From NCBI GenBank assembly GCA_016178305.1, contig JACOTM010000066.1, positions 1 to 46,202 of the forward strand: 46,202 bases of DNA, read 5' to 3'. This document shows, one piece after another, positions 43,850-46,202 of the stretch (within the stretch, counting starts at the first letter, position 1; every line of letters begins with the position of its first letter). This DNA is from Flavobacteriia bacterium (GTDB lineage Bacteria > Bacteroidota > Bacteroidia > Flavobacteriales_D > Crocinitomicaceae). The notes beneath the pieces are model-generated. The model saw nothing but the letters and a program-made list of their open reading frames with translations, was not told where the DNA came from and made no database searches. A program made the position numbers and the translations under genes.

Positions 43850-44914
43850 ATGAAACTCTTCTTAGTATCACTTTTAACGCTGACAATGCACACACAATTA
43901 TGTTGTCAGTTAATTTTTTTTACTCGAATAAATTACCCTTCAGCTATTCCAAACAACATAGAATTTGGTGTAAATCAAGATACAAGACAACTTTATAATT
44001 ATCGAATTCAACATAAAATCAAAGAGCAAAAAATAACATTTATTAATAAAAAAGGGAAAGGGAGTAAAAATCAAGTGCTTGAAAAATACAATAAAATGGG
44101 ACGTGTCATCTATCAAAAATCAAAATATTATCAGGTCGAAAATCAATATTTATATGATACATTAACCATTCAATCAAAACAAATAATTAAAAATGATACT
44201 ACCTTAATTACTTACGAATACGATCAATGGAATAAACTAAAAATATCTAAAACGTATAAAAATGGTCAGATTCAAAATGAATTATTAATTACTAAAAATT
44301 CGAGTGGAATTATCACAAATCGATTGAATAAATACGGTAAAAAATTAAAACATTCTTCTGAAATGAAGTATTATTTAGATACAGAAAATAAACTTATCAA
44401 AAGCGAACGATATTTAGATAATGAATTGAAAAATGTTTGGAATTATGAATGTAAACCCGAAGGTGAATTAGTTAAAAATAAAAACTTTACAGAAAAAAGC
44501 ATCTGTAAATGGAATGAAACTTCATCTGATGGAGGTTATATTATTTTTTATAGAACAACCGAATACGATAGAACTTATCTCAATAAATCATATTATACAA
44601 AAGATTCTATTTATTACAAATCAGAAAAATTTCAAAACGACACCTTATTAATTCAGTCGTATGAATTAAATGATTTTAGCAAAATTTCCAAAAGATATAA
44701 CCTCAAAAATCAAAAAACTTCAGAAACCATTGAAATATTAAATAAAAACAAGCAAACTTCTAGTTATTATTCAATCCGATATTTCAAAAAAAAAGTACAT
44801 ATTAGTGAACAAATTCACACCTATAATGCTCAAAATTTATTAATTTCTGATATTCATTATTATAATACAAAGAAAAATTTTGAATCACATTATGAATATT
44901 CCTATTTTGAATAA
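43850..44914 (+). CDS. Secreted repeat protein of unknown function
   Basis: A 354-residue exported protein with a signal peptide (MKLFLVSLLTLTMHTQLCCQ; the cysteines at 19-20 are followed by Q and make a lipoprotein reading possible but poor). The mature part is built of short beta-hairpin units with patterns such as YEYDQWNKLKISKTYKNGQI, YYLDTENKLIKSERYLDNEL and YNAQNLLISDIHYYNTK. These resemble YD/RHS-like or MORN-like strand repeats but are too diverged for a firm family call. The composition is very rich in Lys, Asn, Tyr and Ile. No catalytic motif is seen. It stands alone between a 178-bp AT-rich gap and a terminator shared with the convergent hydrolase gene. Confidence 0.6.
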   Translation: MKLFLVSLLTLTMHTQLCCQLIFFTRINYPSAIPNNIEFGVNQDTRQLYNYRIQHKIKEQKITFINKKGKGSKNQVLEKYNKMGRVIYQKSKYYQVENQYLYDTLTIQSKQIIKNDTTLITYEYDQWNKLKISKTYKNGQIQNELLITKNSSGIITNRLNKYGKKLKHSSEMKYYLDTENKLIKSERYLDNELKNVWNYECKPEGELVKNKNFTEKSICKWNETSSDGGYIIFYRTTEYDRTYLNKSYYTKDSIYYKSEKFQNDTLLIQSYELNDFSKISKRYNLKNQKTSETIEILNKNKQTSSYYSIRYFKKKVHISEQIHTYNAQNLLISDIHYYNTKKNFESHYEYSYFE

Positions 44915-44934
44915 TACCTGCCCCCTAAATACAA

Positions 44935-44964
44935 AAAAGCCGATTTCTAAAAAAATCGGCTTTT
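44935..44964. terminator. Bidirectional intrinsic terminator between convergent genes
   Basis: The 12-bp stem AAAAGCCGATTT / AAATCGGCTTTT with loop CTAAAA lies 20 nt after the secreted protein gene and 30 nt after the hydrolase gene on the other strand. Runs of A and T on both sides fit termination in both directions. Confidence 0.85.
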
Positions 44965-44994
44965 AATAGTTTGAATTCTTCTATCTATTAACAA

Positions 44995-45993
44995 TTACCC
45001 AATCACAGGAGTCTCATATTTTTTCACTACTTGGCTAATTTTACCAAAAATTGAACAACCTGCTGTATTTTTCATTTCAATTTCAATTTTATCACCAAAT
45101 TTCATAAATGGCGTACTTGGTTTTCCGTCTTTTATGATTTCTAAACATCTTACTTCTGCTAAACAGCTTGATCCATCTAAACTTCCTTTGTTTGCAACGG
45201 TTCCTGAGCCTATAACCGTTCCCGCCATTAATGAACGAGATTTAGCTGCGTGAGCAATTAATTGTCCAAAATCAAAAGTCATATCAACTCCTGCATTTGG
45301 CGAACCAATTTTTTGATCATTCAATACTGAAATTAATGGTAAATGTAATTTCCCTCCATCCCAAGCATCTTCTAATTCATCTAAAGTTACCGCAACAGGA
45401 GCAAAAGTTGTCCAAGGTTTAGATTGATAAAAACCAAATTGTTTTGCCAATTCATTCGGAATTAAATTTCGCAATGAAACATCATTCACAATTGTCACTA
45501 ATTTAATTCTTTTTTTTGCATCTTCTGCTGAAATTCCTGCTGGAACATCATCTGTAATTACCGCTACTTCAGATTCAAAATCAATTCCCCATTCTTCATT
45601 TTCAATTTCTATTGCGTCATTCGCTCCAATAAAAGCATCTGAAGCTCCCATGTACATTAAAGGATCAGTCCAAAAAGTATCTGGTAAATCTGCATTTCTA
45701 GCTTTACGCACCAACTCAACGTGTGTCACATAAGCGCTTCCATCTGCCCAATGAAAAGCTCGAGGAATTGGCGCCATAGCATTTTTACTTTCAAAAACAA
45801 AGGTATTCTCAATCGTACCATTTTCAATTTTTGAATATACTTCTTGTAATTTTGGTTCGATACTCTTCCAATCATCCAGTGCTTGCTGCATGGTATAAGC
45901 AATTTCAGGAACTGCTACAGCTAATGTTAAATTTTTATTGACAACTACCAACTGACCATCTCTGGTATTATTTTTTATTGAAGCTAATTTCAT
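44995..45993 (-). CDS. Fumarylacetoacetate hydrolase-family protein
   Basis: The FAH superfamily hydrolyses or decarboxylates beta-diketo and related acids using a bound divalent cation. The 332-residue product has an N-terminal cap-like region and a C-terminal FAH domain. The metal ligands are visible as E-x-E in WGIDFESEVAVITDDV and an Asp in VNDVSLRNLIPNE. The lysine-containing KPWTTFAPVAVTLDEL, the MTFDFGQLIAHAAKS block and the GTVIGSGTVANKG turn are typical. The length and the HVELVRKARNADLPDTFWTDP segment fit the group close to true fumarylacetoacetase-like enzymes in Bacteroidota; tyrosine degradation is plausible but not shown by neighbours. Confidence 0.9.
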   Translation of the reverse strand: MKLASIKNNTRDGQLVVVNKNLTLAVAVPEIAYTMQQALDDWKSIEPKLQEVYSKIENGTIENTFVFESKNAMAPIPRAFHWADGSAYVTHVELVRKARNADLPDTFWTDPLMYMGASDAFIGANDAIEIENEEWGIDFESEVAVITDDVPAGISAEDAKKRIKLVTIVNDVSLRNLIPNELAKQFGFYQSKPWTTFAPVAVTLDELEDAWDGGKLHLPLISVLNDQKIGSPNAGVDMTFDFGQLIAHAAKSRSLMAGTVIGSGTVANKGSLDGSSCLAEVRCLEIIKDGKPSTPFMKFGDKIEIEMKNTAGCSIFGKISQVVKKYETPVIG

Positions 45994-46016
45994 TTTGTTT
46001 TGTTGAATTTATCATA

Positions 46017-46024
46017 CAAAATTA
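46017..46024 (-). promoter_or_regulatory. -7 box for the FAH-family gene
   Basis: The minus strand reads TAATTTTG, an exact TAnnTTTG match, 23 nt before the ATG at 45993. Confidence 0.4.
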
Positions 46025-46125
46025 AGCTTTTTTTTAGCATTGTTAATTTTATTAGAAGAATATGGGATAATTTTATTTTGAGGTGCTGGGAGTTTTAAAT
46101 AGAAAAAATTTCTACTTTAGGATTC

Positions 46126-46202
46126 ATGGAAAAAAAGAGTACCGATCAAAGTTCAATACAATCTCATTTGTATAGTTTATTAGTTCCTCAAGAGATATTA
46201 AA
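46126..46202 (+). CDS. 5' end of a gene cut by the window edge, possibly an IS transposase
   Basis: An ATG at 46126 opens a frame that runs off the window after 25 codons. The short product MEKKSTDQSSIQSHLYSLLV followed by PQEIL recalls the N-terminal region of ISAon1-type transposases in Bacteroidota, which carry an 'LL-P-x-x-I/V-L' segment near the start. That similarity is from memory and rests on few residues. A G-rich stretch AGGTGCTGGGAGTTTTAAA (46081-46099), unusual for this AT-rich spacer, lies 27 nt upstream and could be the left inverted repeat of an element. Confidence 0.35.
   Translation, partial: MEKKSTDQSSIQSHLYSLLVPQEIL

Overview
The window is about 46 kb of AT-rich bacterial chromosome that reads as ordinary housekeeping and cell-envelope DNA of a gliding or type IX-secreting member of the Bacteroidota, most likely Flavobacteriales (a Crocinitomicaceae/Fluviicola-like organism is an inference). 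Reasons: PorV, PorU, PorP/SprF, GldJ and a PorE-like protein of the type IX secretion system (T9SS); a giant PKD protein ending in a T9SS type B sorting domain; no Shine-Dalgarno-like sequences but many TAnnTTTG boxes just upstream of genes (the Bacteroidota sigma-A -7 element); and the typical gldJ-murF neighbourhood. I saw no rRNA, tRNA, CRISPR array or prophage.

Layout. 1-13.0 kb: a membrane histidine kinase with a decayed ATPase domain, then porU-porV-ispF on the minus strand, diverging from porP/sprF and gldJ-murF on the plus strand; accC converges on murF. 13.2-24.4 kb: tamB and tsaD diverge from a 22-bp gap, then a small orphan gene, a two-gene dsbD unit (free-standing N-domain plus full DsbD) and recG. 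24.4-29 kb: a co-oriented minus-strand group made of a two-component system, a PepSY-like periplasmic protein, a broken COG4705-type membrane protein and a BamA/TamA-like barrel. 29-35 kb: a 1023-residue Asp-box (BNR) beta-propeller protein diverging from the PorE-like OmpA protein. 34.8-36.9 kb: a tight minus-strand operon of rlpA-like, cytochrome c lipoprotein, CoA-transferase and GNAT genes. 37-40.8 kb: the PKD/type B adhesin-like protein. 41.1-46.2 kb: tex, a small lipoprotein, an unrecognised secreted protein, a fumarylacetoacetate hydrolase-family enzyme, and at the right edge the first codons of what may be an IS transposase.

How the parts connect. PorU (sortase) and PorV (shuttle/barrel) process T9SS cargo at the outer membrane; GldJ is a lipoprotein of the periplasmic ring/gliding machinery; PorP/SprF-type and PorE-type proteins tie the machine to the outer membrane and peptidoglycan; the 1255-residue PKD protein is a plausible cargo. 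The most interesting signal is regulatory: porP, gldJ and the distant porE-like gene share an upstream element, GTAAC(C/T)TTTT... followed 15-17 nt later by CG(T/A)TA...TATAG, with the geometry of an ECF sigma-factor promoter. This suggests a dedicated T9SS regulon (compare PorXY/SigP in Porphyromonas). Other points are a pseudokinase-like sensor, a membrane gene broken at both ends, and face-to-face promoter boxes between tamB and tsaD.
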